64,000 nucleotides of DNA, taken from the NCBI GenBank assembly GCA_037577475.1, contig CM075197.1:18302650-18366649 (forward strand), read 5' to 3'. This document shows, one piece after another, positions 49,201 through 59,020 of this stretch. The position numbers were made by a program, and so were the translations under genes. The stretch's first letter is position 1. The number at the start of each line of letters is the position of its first letter. Below the pieces are notes generated by a model. The model did not search any database, was not told where the DNA came from, and saw nothing but the letters and a program-made list of their open reading frames with translations. Source of the DNA: Chaunax sp. Z400. Its lineage: Eukaryota; Chordata; Actinopteri; Lophiiformes; Chaunacidae.

Positions 49201-50990
49201 GACATTTTTCATATCAGTATTTGTTTGTAATAGAGCCTGTAGGCAGCAAATACTGACAGTATTACCCCATGCTACGAACTTAAAGGCCCTTCTCTAGTTC
49301 TGCAGTGACCTACCAGGAGGAGCCTGCCAGGTGCACAGATGAGCTCATCTCAGCTCAGCAACTTTGGGAAGCACCAAATACATCCATCTGCTCTAAATTC
49401 CTTTGGTGGTGGCATACATGATGGAGCTCTGGGGATATGGGATAATGTTTAGAGCATCAGAACAGTATTATATCAGTGGATCTTACAGGGGCTGAATGAA
49501 ACAATGATTATAGCAAAGTATTAATGTCTGTATTGTGTATTAAAACGCTTTTAAACACTAACATGGATGAAAATATATCTCATTGAGATGTATGGCATGT
49601 GATGAGTCTACAGCATGCACTGAACATAGCTTTTGGTGGAGGCTTTCAAGCCATTTTACTGTTTCCAATTTGTAATCTTGCTCTCATTTAATGCAAATGA
49701 TCACGTTCGTAAGGCTTTTCTCATTATCCACTGAATGTTGAACATATCCAATTCCTTTTTTTGAAGGGCAAGTTTTGACAGCAGTATTAAATTGATTATT
49801 TGCATATATTATATTTATAAGCACAATCCTCTTTTGCTATGTTTCTGACATGTTCCATGTTTATTAAAATATCAAATAGAATGTTTTGTTGGTCTTTTTA
49901 ATTATTGTATCCTTTGCTTTTTCATGAACTAGGTCTGGATTTCTACTTTTAGAGGGCGGGATGTTCATCTATCACACAGTAAAACCAGAAATCTCATCTG
50001 CGTGGCCTAATATCAGTGAACATTGAAACCAAAATTGAAATTGATGGTTATATTGATTGTTAGAGATGAGTACATTTGAACAATAAGGGCAAATTATCAG
50101 GATATTTCAATATTTCAAAGTGCATTAGAGTAATTAATTCATTAATTTTAGGCTTAATTCTGTAGCGTTTTGTTGGTTTCCTAAACTTGAGCCTCACAAC
50201 TGTAAACCTACAGTACTAGTGACACACTCAGCAGCTGAAAGTATGCCTATACTTCTCAAAACCAAGTGTATTGTTTGACATAAAAGATACACAAATATGA
50301 AATGCACACTCAAGGGATTCAAAAACATAACCCAATTCAAGAAAAACATTTCTCTATTTTAAAATTGGTTGTACATCTATATGTGGGGAGGGTTTTGTGG
50401 TAAGTTGCAAAATGAGGTTTGGTCACACTTCACTGATTTTTGTGAACACTCTTGAGTCTGAAAAGGCAATTTTTAGAGTCATGATGCTTTTATCCAACAA
50501 GTGCCAAAGCACCTCTCCCTTGTTTAACAAACCCATCCCTTTGAAAAAGGCTTGACGATTGGGGGAGATGATGGCATCTGCAAGAATGCCACGAGGTGGT
50601 TAGGTTAAGCCAGTCCATGAGGAGGAGGATTACTGCTGTAATCAATGCTGATGGAGGACACACTGATTACTGACTGATGATGATGATGTAACATGTTGAA
50701 TACTCCAGCTGTGTCACCTAAGAAGTTTATGGTGTTTACGTTTATCGTATTATTTTTGTGATGTCTCTTTGTTTTTGTTATGAAATTAAGATAATCATTA
50801 AGTTACTACGGGACAAAATACAAATACCTTACCTTACAAATAGATTCTCAGTGGGAGTAAAAAAAAAAATTGCTTCAGGGTATTAACCAGGCTGCAAGTT
50901 GACTTTCTGTGTCAGTGCATGACTGTCTCCATTTCCAAAAAAAAAGTCTCTACGTGTCTTTAGGGATTTTCGCCACTAGATGGCTGTAAA
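49201..50990. other. Intergenic DNA between myadml2 and pycr1
   Basis: AT-rich sequence without open frames of note. No RNA gene or clear mobile element was recognised. Confidence 0.5.
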
Positions 50991-51233
50991 GCATCGGCTC
51001 TGACTAATTTCTTTAGCCCCAAGCGTTACCTGATGCAACGCGTTTCCGGGTTTACAGAACCCGCCCTACGTCACTGTCATTGCATGGTTTGGACAAACGT
51101 TTTACGCAGTTTCTAAACGTGCAAGCTCATTGGCTTTCCGCGCTTGTCAATCATATGTTCCTCCACAGGCATCGTACACCGCGAGACAAATAGGACACGT
51201 TTACAGTGTTGTCAGCGGTTCCGCACTTTATTG
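50991..51233 (+). promoter_or_regulatory. pycr1 promoter and non-coding first exon
   Basis: A CpG-rich block without a TATA box. It holds TGATGCAAC (51031-51039, a C/EBP-ATF4 composite or CARE match), a CRE-like TACGTCA (51067-51073) and an inverted CCAAT box (51129-51133). The exon probably begins near 51150 and ends at a strong donor ATTG|gtaagt (exon end 51233). It contains no usable start codon in frame, so it would be leader only, spliced to the acceptor at 52178. Confidence 0.55.
51031..51039 (+). promoter_or_regulatory. C/EBP-ATF4 composite (CARE) motif
   Basis: TGATGCAAC fits the TGATGxAAx consensus bound by ATF4-C/EBP heterodimers. Mammalian PYCR1 is an established ATF4 target in the amino-acid stress response. 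The site lies about 200 bp before the first-exon donor. Confidence 0.45.
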
Positions 51234-52178
51234 GTAAGTCTTCTTCTTTGCCCATATGGTACCTGTACAGTATTATGGCTGCCATGTATTCAGAAACGTC
51301 GTTTGTTTCGTTTTAAGGCCGTTTGAATGAGAGTTAGGGGAGGGTACGTGACCGCCCATGTTTGTTAGTTTGTCTCAAAGATGTCTTGAAAAGTTGTCAC
51401 CAGATTCCGATGACATTGTGTGTAGGGGTGGATGTTGGGCCACGGAAGAGTTGGTTGTATTCTAAGAAGGATCCACGTACAGATTTTGATTCTGGTTTGC
51501 TTTTTATACTTTCTTTTGGGGCCTTTTTGTATCATTTTTGCAATATTGCGAAATATTATAGGTCAAGCAAAATAACAATACCAATGCACGAACAGGACAT
51601 GATGTCATACCACTGTGCGCAATTGGATCCAGATCATAATCCGGATCTTGGAGAGTGGAATATATATTTGGAGGGGGCAATATGTATTGAGCCAAAGTTC
51701 GGTATTGGAGATGGGTAGAAACATGGCAATAGCAACAATAGGTAGCTTAGATAATGTAGATTCACAGTCATTTAATTGGATTCATGTATATGTGAAAATT
51801 GATCTGGATCCGCCATAATGGAAAATCATGTTTGTGTTGATAACACATAAACTACTGATAGGTTTCCACAGACAGACAAATTAGGTGGTATTTTATTACT
51901 TTGGCATGAGGCAGATCTGAGTAAAGCAACATCATCCTGGCAACATCATAGCCTGCTGGATGACGCACTAAATGCAGTAATACAAGTTGATCGTCAATGG
52001 CTTTGGTGGAGGCATGCCATCTCTGAGTGCTCTCTACTGTAGTTTACTGCTGCAGCACAACATCCATAGAATAAAGACGCCCAAGGCACACACCTGTAGC
52101 TGCACCTATAATTATCTGTCTTTGTCGAGATAAACTGTCACGTAACTATGTAAATTTTTTTCATCTATGCACACACAG
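51234..52178 (+). other. pycr1 intron 1, with probable repeat sequence
   Basis: A 945-bp intron from gtaagt to the cacacacag acceptor. Between about 51540 and 51830 it holds phrases such as 'ggatccagatcataatccgga' and 'gatctggatccgcc' that resemble a dispersed fish repeat. The open frame at 51362-51718 lies in this and is not considered a gene. Confidence 0.45.
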
Positions 52179-52186
52179 GTAGAAAT

Positions 52187-54817
52187 ATGAGTGTGGGTTT
52201 CATAGGAGCAGGCCAACTGGCCCATGCCCTGGTGAGAGGCTTCACAGCTGCAGGTGAGTTTTGAATCTTATCATGTAGGTATGATTCAGATTTCACTTGT
52301 GTTGTTGATGCATGTGGATTGCAATCAGACTCTGAATTTATTTCTGGATGTTTGACCCATTTCAGGCGTGATTGCCACCCACAGAATCACAGCCAGTTCC
52401 CCAGATACAGATCTTCCCACGGTGCATGGACTGCGGGTGGGTAGATTATTAGTAATATCTATATTTTCTACCAACAACAATTTTGTGTAATTGGAAATAG
52501 GCTTTTGTTTGTGGTTATACAAGGTTTATAACACTCCTTTGCTTGCATGTAATGGATTCCTATGTATACGTCTGCATAGGGAGGCACTAAAAGATTTCAT
52601 TTTCACAGAAATTGGGTGTCAATCTCACCACCAGCAACAAAGAGACGGTGCACAAGAGTGATGTTCTCTTCCTGGCTGTGAAACCACACATTATTCCATT
52701 TGTACTGGATGAGATTGGACCAGATATTGAAGATCGTCACCTCATTGTGTCCTGCGCTGCTGGTGTCACTATCAGCTCCATAGAGAAGGCAAGTATTAGC
52801 CATAACTCTGCTAATATTGCTAGGAGAACATGGAGAACATTAAGCACACCCAATATTTCTTTGCATCCAGTATTTACAGTATCTTCGGTGCGATGTGAGG
52901 TGGACACAGTGACATATTGTCTTGAAAGGAAAGCATCAATAATGTGGACATGATGCCCAGCATATGGATGAATTCATTGTTTGTTTATTCATCTGCAGAG
53001 AACGGCCTGACCTAACTTTAATGCTTAAGGCACCTATAATTATACACATTTAAGGTTAATCAAAATCCCATTATGTTTTTTGCCTGTCAGCCATAGATGG
53101 TGGCAATGTGAAAACCGGCTTTGTTTCCTTGTACATCTGTGCTCTGATCTCAGCAGGCCCTCAGGCAAAACAGTCACATGTTGTAACATGATACTGGTTA
53201 GCTGCTCGTACTTGTACTACAAAAAATGCATTTCTTTTCTAATAAAGGCAAGGGTATGTTATCTTAAAATTATAACTCTTTGCAGACAAATTCGGTTGAA
53301 AAGTACAGTATACTCTTTTATCGTATGTATGTATGTACTTTGATCCATGCTATTTTGATTAAAGTTCAACAAAATTACTGATCCCAACTTTTTCTTCCTA
53401 TAATTTCAGGACAGTCGATTCAGTATATTGTTTTTCCTTACAGAAGCTACGACAGTATCGCACTGCTCCAAAGGTGATGCGGTGCATGACCAACACTCCT
53501 GTGGTGGTGCGTGAAGGGGCCACCGTCTACGCCACAGGCACCCATGCAGAAGTGGAGGATGGGAAGCTATTGGAGCAGCTTATGGCCAGCGTAGGCTACT
53601 GCACTGAGGTGGAAGAGGACTTGATTGATGCCGTCACCGGCCTCAGCGGCAGCGGCCCTGCTTACGTGAGTCCTTTATATAATGTCGAGTGTGTTAAGCA
53701 ATGTTTGTCAAAAAATTTGTCTCCCTCATTCTCAAAAATTGTGATTGTGGCCTTGCAGGCGTTTACAGCTGTAGATGCTCTCGCTGATGGTGGAGTGAAA
53801 ATGGGCCTGCCCAGGAGACTGGCTGTACGCCTCGGAGCCCAAGCCCTCCTGGTATTTCCTTTATCTATTTACGACACTTTCGTGCTACACATAGGTGCCT
53901 TCTTGGGTGTTTTTGTTGGTTCCTGTTTCATTAAGTTCCTGTTGGTGTGTGTGTAGTTTTAATGGCGTTTTTCAGGCTGTGCTGTGTTGGATCTTTTGAA
54001 ATCAGTTTTATCTGCTTTATCTTTGCACATAGGCCCATTATAACATTATTAATGAGGAAACAGATTTACCTGGACATCCACATAATATTTTGCCAGGGTT
54101 CAGCTTCAGTCTGTCTTGGTTGGATCCAGACAAAGACTGAACATACAGTGTCACTATGAAAGAAACAAGCTGGATATGATGTAATCTGTACTTTTTTTAG
54201 CCTAATGTTGATCCCCCTTTGTGTCTCTATTAAGGGGGCTGCTCGTATGCTGTTAGACTCAGATCAGCACCCGGGGCAGCTCAAAGACAACGTGTGTTCA
54301 CCAGGGGGCGCCACTATCCATGCCCTGCACGTCATGGAAAGTGGTGGCTTCCGCAGCCTCCTCATTAATGCTGTAGAAGCCTCCTGTGTTCGGACGAAGT
54401 AAGTTGATAAGAAAACTAACAAATCACACATCCTGTTGAAGGGATGCACAAAATGTGCTTTTAAGTTTATTGTCAAATAATTCTTTATAAGTTTGTAATT
54501 CAAACAGTAGATGGAGCTATCTTTAAATAATGTCTGAATAACAGTTTTGTCCTATATAATTATATGATTATACTATACTGTAAAATACTAAACTATAATG
54601 CACTACATTATACTATATATAAATGTGACTGTGTTCTGCCCTTTAAAGGGAACTTCAGTTTTTGGCAGATCAAGAGAAAATCTCCCCTGCTGCCATAAAG
54701 AAGACCACTCTGGACAAAGTGTTGCAGCAGCCAGGAGTGACTCCAGAAACTGTTGTAGTTAGACCTCATGCGATCAGCATGTTCAGCAGCAGCAACTCGA
54801 GGAGCAAGAAGAAGTGA
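52187..54817 (+). CDS. pycr1: Pyrroline-5-carboxylate reductase 1
   Basis: Mitochondrial enzyme making the last step of proline synthesis: P5C is reduced to L-proline with NAD(P)H. Coding exons: 52187-52253, 52366-52436, 52609-52788, 53444-53665, 53759-53851, 54235-54398, 54649-54817; 966 nt, 321 aa (human PYCR1 319). The N-terminus MSVGFIGAGQLAHAL is the Rossmann dinucleotide motif. The family core follows: LFLAVKPHIIPF, VSCAAGVTISSIE, MTNTPVVV, GLSGSGPAY, DALADGGVKMGLPRRLA and SPGGATIHAL, the last two lining the substrate and dimer pocket. Exon 3 ends GAGAAG|gcaagt, a GC donor; all other introns are GT-AG. The C-terminal tail is basic (SRSKKK) and differs from the mammalian tail as I recall it. 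The start is fixed by alignment to the human N-terminus and lies 8 nt into the exon. Synteny favours pycr1 over the similar pycr2. Confidence 0.95.
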
Positions 54818-54904
54818 TCGTTCTTTTGATGTGTTATCGGAAACAGCACATTTCACTGTCACCTGTAACATCAGTCAAGATGAGATTATATTCTGTGAAG
54901 TAGA

Positions 54905-55430
54905 CAGCACTCAGAGAGCACAAACCTCCGCCAAGGTGGCTCAGTTTCCCCATTATGTCATTGCTTCTCAAAGCAATAGTCTCATGATAGTTAAACCTTC
55001 ATAACGTGACGCCTTGACTATGGAAACCTACCCCTAGTATTTTAATCACATCAGTATCATTATTAGTTTACTAATTATTCAATAAAAACAATTTTTCACT
55101 AATAGCGGTTTTCTTCAGGAGCTAAGTTACTTTTGAACAATGTCAATTTTGACATCTAACTGCATCAGCACAGTTTCAGATACAGTAAGGCCCTGCCTCA
55201 CAGTGTTGAAGGAAACTGTGAAAAAGTGATCCAACATCCACACCCAAATCCACATCAAAAGTTAGTCAACTCTCCCTTGGCCCAAGGTCCACCCCTACAC
55301 AACATTTAATTAAAATCTGTTGACAACTTTTTGATTCATCCTACCAACGGTCAAAGTCGTGCCGGCAAAAGCATCACCTCCTGAGTGGACATAACAAAAA
55401 AACAAAGCCTCCTTGGTGGAGGTGATAAAC
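54905..55430. repeat. Dispersed fish repeat in the pycr1 3' region
   Basis: Begins with 'gcacaaacctccgccaagg' and ends with 'gcctccttggtggaggtgataaa', near-inverted ends typical, as I remember it, of an abundant teleost repeat. Between them are 'ttggcccaaggtccacccct' and 'gccggcaaaagcatcacctcc', also typical. The pycr1 poly(A) signal lies inside this span, so the repeat may supply the 3' end of the transcript. Confidence 0.55.
55081..55086 (+). terminator. pycr1 poly(A) signal
   Basis: AATAAA 264 bp after the pycr1 stop, in 'tattcaataaaaac', the first such hexamer downstream. It lies inside or beside repeat sequence. Confidence 0.5.
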
Positions 55431-56780
55431 CACTATTGGGAAATGAGTGTTGAAACTTAAAATAAGCTATATGTTAAAACTGAAATCAATATTTTTTTTG
55501 TAATAAAATATCTTTTCAGTGTGTTAATATTTTGTATTTGTTATTGATTGCCTCCCCATCCTGACCTGTGTTATCACTTTTTTTTTCAGTCATATTGATC
55601 TAGATTTCTTTTTTTAGTGCAATAACAGCAGTGACTTCACAGATACAGTTTAACAGTGATGGAAACATCAATAAATGGATAAAATGTACAAGAACAGACA
55701 GGAAAGAGATGTGACATGATACGTGTACAAAACAAAACTTTCATACTCAATATTCAGTTCTTGTGATTTAAATTTGTGTGTTTTAGGATAAATCTGTTAA
55801 AAACGTATCTGTATGATTGTGTTTGTATGGGAGGGAATTATAAAAATATATATTGTTAATATTAAATGTGTTGAAAAATAAAACAATAAATGGGCACTAT
55901 TATGGGAAGAGAGGAAAAATAACCAAATTAATAGTTTGTAATTGTTATTTTAGACCAGTAAATGAATTTTAGTGGGACTAAGAGCTGTCTATTTCCATAT
56001 TTGGAAGTGGGGCCACTGATGTCACCAGCAGCAGCAGGAGTTCAAGCTCATTTATACTCTCTCTTTGTACGAAAAAAATGAGTCCCTTTTTTAATGCGCC
56101 CTTTACGTTGACATTGATACGTTCACAAGAGGGCAGTGATGAGTCGAATATTTAGACGACAACGGAAATGGTGATGTCAGAGGTTGTGATAATGTACCTT
56201 TAAAATAAAAAAAGCGGTCAAAGTGGAGACAGCAATGTTTTAGAGTCGGGCCATTAAATAGACTACATCACGACTTGTGCAAGGAAAGTTTTTTCAAAAC
56301 ATTTGTTGTGTCCTGCTTGAATTAAAGCTACACTACCCCGAACGATGTCCTGTGGTACTGCTTTATTTTGTCTGAATCAGTCTTCAATGTTGAGCATCAA
56401 TGAGCTTTTACCCGTGTTACCCTTAGGATGTTTATGTATATACAGGTGTATTGGTCTGCGTTTGGCGGATAGGCAAATTAAATTGATTAATGTGGCTAAC
56501 TTCTGTGAAAAGATTCTATTTGTTTTTTGGTTTTTTTGGTTTTGTTGTTGTTGTTATTCCCTATAAAGGAATAGGCTCTGTCCCGTCCGTCCGTCACGTT
56601 TCATTTCCAAAGCATAGCTCAAAAACCTTTTAATTTTTTTTCTCTCGAAAACTTTCTACACACAACAACCAAGTACTGAGTTGGTGCCTTTTGGCATTTA
56701 AGGATTTTTATCGTTTTTATATTTTCCGTTTCTATGGTCAAAAGGCTGGTTGGTTTCGTTTCCGAAGCAGATCACAAATA
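55431..56780. other. Intergenic DNA
   Basis: AT-rich. The open frame at 56345-56566 ends in a Phe/Trp/Cys-rich run caused by a gtttttttgg/ttgttg simple stretch and is not coding-like. A 'ccgtccgtccgtcac' phrase at 56583 hints at dispersed repeat sequence. Confidence 0.4.
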
Positions 56781-56799
56781 CTATTTATATTTGCCACGT

Positions 56800-57625
56800 T
56801 CTAACAAGATTTTCTTTCATATTTTTAAGACATACAAATATTACCTTATAACAAGAAAGTTTTCTTATTTTAACATGTGTTTTAACTCGTTTGATCTGGA
56901 CTCTGCAGATGTTTTCTCATTCAAACAGGAATTTCACTTCATAGCAATATAGCTGCTATAACATAATGTTTTGCGTTATAACAATAAAACTTATCAGATT
57001 ATGTTAAAACAATAATTTACAACGTGAACGTTTTCATGTCATAAGATAAATAGTAGGCCTATAGTGTTGTAACAATAAATGTTTCTCGTTATGACCTGTG
57101 ATGTTTGTATTATTCAATGACATGAAAATATCTGTTTTTAACATGAAAATATGTCATAACTTTTTATTTTATAACGTGATGCTGATCAGTTTTTTCTTAT
57201 TCTGATGTGGTAGCAATGCTCTTCCATAGTGTGGAAGTATTGCTGCCACTTCAGATAAAGAAAAATGGATCAGTACCACGTTATAACGTGGAAATTGTAG
57301 GCCCTATTATTATATTTTTCATGTTCTAACTAGATATTTTCATGCTATTACAATATACAAACTTATCATTTAATAACAAGAAATTGTTAGAATTTGAATC
57401 GATAGAATTGTATAATGTGAAAGCTTTCAAGTTATTACGTGATAATTTATTGTTTTCAACATAATGCATTTCAACGAGATAAGTTGTGATGTAGTGATGT
57501 GAAGCTGTAATGTGAAACTTTCCACATTATAGCGTGATAGCTTTCACGTTATAACAATTAAAAAATGAAGTTGTCTTAATAAAGTGAGAATATCTTGTTA
57601 TAACATGAAAAATATCACGCTATAA
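56800..57625. repeat. Degenerate array of a 'TTATAACGTGAAA' motif in both orientations
   Basis: More than a dozen imperfect copies of (a/g)ttataac(g/a)(t/a)ga.a or its reverse complement tt.tc(a/c)(c/t)gttataac occur at irregular spacing. Clear examples lie near 56845, 56977, 57170, 57280, 57412, 57437, 57520, 57548 and 57598. Neighbouring copies are often inverted, so the region is full of short imperfect palindromes. Similar 'cgttataacgagaa' low-complexity repeats are known to me from fish genomes. Confidence 0.6.
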
Positions 57626-57929
57626 TTAATAATATTTTAAAAGTGTTTCTGTGGCTGGCGTGGCAGAAGTAACTACTGTTGATTGATTACTCTTGATTAT
57701 CTGTGATTGATATGGATTTATATCTTATTTAATCAGTCCTCCAGCTGGCAAAGTTATGTTTTTAAAGAATAATTCAGTTCATGGCATGCAATGAAGCGTT
57801 TATCTCTGCGCGATGTTATTACAGTTCAACTAGTATTTATGAAGTTTTAACAAAATGTTCAAAATTCAACAATATTTTGCAATGAAAATGAGAGGATGTT
57901 TTCCAAACTTTGTATTGTGCTGTGGATTT

Positions 57930-58290
57930 GATTTATTTATGCGCATTTGATAAGCAGTAATATGTTCCAGTCTCCTAAATAGTAATAGCAGCTACACGTT
58001 AGCAATAAGTACCGCATTTTTTGTTTAAATAATTTTATGTGAGCAAAGAAAACCCTTCATGAATGAAGACACGTGACAAAACACGATGACGTCTGTCTCC
58101 GATACAAGAGAAAGGAATCAACAAGGAGAGCGCGAGCTGGAATTTAGAAGCGCTATCGCGCTGTTGACAGCGAAACCGACGTTTCATTGTCTCTAATGTT
58201 AACTCGTCATTGTGGCGGTGAAATAAGAGGACATTAACACCAACAACCTCAGAGGGCGTCATTTTTAAGTCAGGTGGGTCCGTAAATCAG
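57930..58290 (+). promoter_or_regulatory. Putative promoter and first non-coding exon of a mafg-type gene
   Basis: GC and CpG rise sharply here against an AT-rich background. CACGTG (E-box) lies near 58070 and GATGACGTC near 58086. A good donor AAGTCAG|gtgggt closes a possible leader exon at 58273. In human 17q25.3 the gene after PYCR1 on the same strand is MAFG, which has a non-coding first exon. The identity is therefore from synteny only; no MAFG coding exon lies in the window. Confidence 0.35.
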
Positions 58291-58304
58291 TCAGAGTTAT
58301 GTTA

Positions 58305-58317
58305 TGCTGACTGTGCA
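58305..58317 (+). promoter_or_regulatory. MARE-like motif
   Basis: TGCTGACTGTGCA matches the T-MARE consensus TGCTGACTCAGCA at 11 of 13 positions with an intact TGCTGACT left half. It lies 32 bp after the putative leader donor. The match is imperfect. Confidence 0.3.
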
Positions 58318-58599
58318 TGCATTCGCTTCACCGCTGACAAGCTTGCAGTGGCTAGGTTCACGGGCTAGCATATCTAGCTTCTTACGTCAAGTTAGCCTGG
58401 TATATATTAGGAATAGTTTTCAAACTAAGAGTGGTCTCACAGAGGATAACACGCGTGTTCTCGCCAGTGTTGGGCTTATTTTGAAAGATTCAACCGGAAA
58501 CGCTCGTGTGGTCATTGGTAGCAGACAATGGTGGAGCTGTTACTATGTTTGGATGGCACCTAATCATGTGTACACGCTCATAAACTTCTGATATAACAT

Positions 58600-59020
58600 G
58601 CCATTCAGATTTAGGGTTTGATATCGCGAGACGGCAGGTCTCTCGTGCGTAAACATTTGAGTTTGAGGAAACGCTCGTGGGTGCTGTAATGCCACAGTCA
58701 TAGTAGAAAGGCTGCACGGGGATTTCCTCGCCTGCTTGTTTTGTAGGCGGGGAGTTGTTTGCCACTTTCGCAAGCGAGCGCTGAGAGGTCGGATAGAAGA
58801 GTCGTGGAATGTAACTGTTTTACTAGATGGTTTTTGTGATAAATAGTTTACCAAGGCGTCGCGTGTCCAGTGTATCGCAGCACTTCTTGCCGATTTGTCA
58901 ACTCATGCGCTTCTTGCTGTTCAAACCTGCTGCTTCATCACCTCGTTGTGAAAAGGAGCCAGAGCAAGCCGAGGCAGCGGTTTAGCGAGATCAGGTCGGT
59001 TCTCAATATTTTTCTCATGA
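58600..59020 (+). other. CpG-rich block, possible alternative first exon
   Basis: GC-rich sequence with several short open frames on both strands, none recognisable. A possible donor GAGATCAG|gtcggt lies at 58996. It may be an alternative leader exon of the putative mafg gene or part of its CpG island. Confidence 0.25.

Noticed and set aside
51362..51718. 118-codon + strand open frame in pycr1 intron 1
   Set aside because: Lies in repeat-like intronic sequence. No homology recognised and no splice support.
53474..53956. 160-codon open frame as its own gene
   Set aside because: It is pycr1 exons 4 and 5 plus read-through of the short intron between them and of the following intron.
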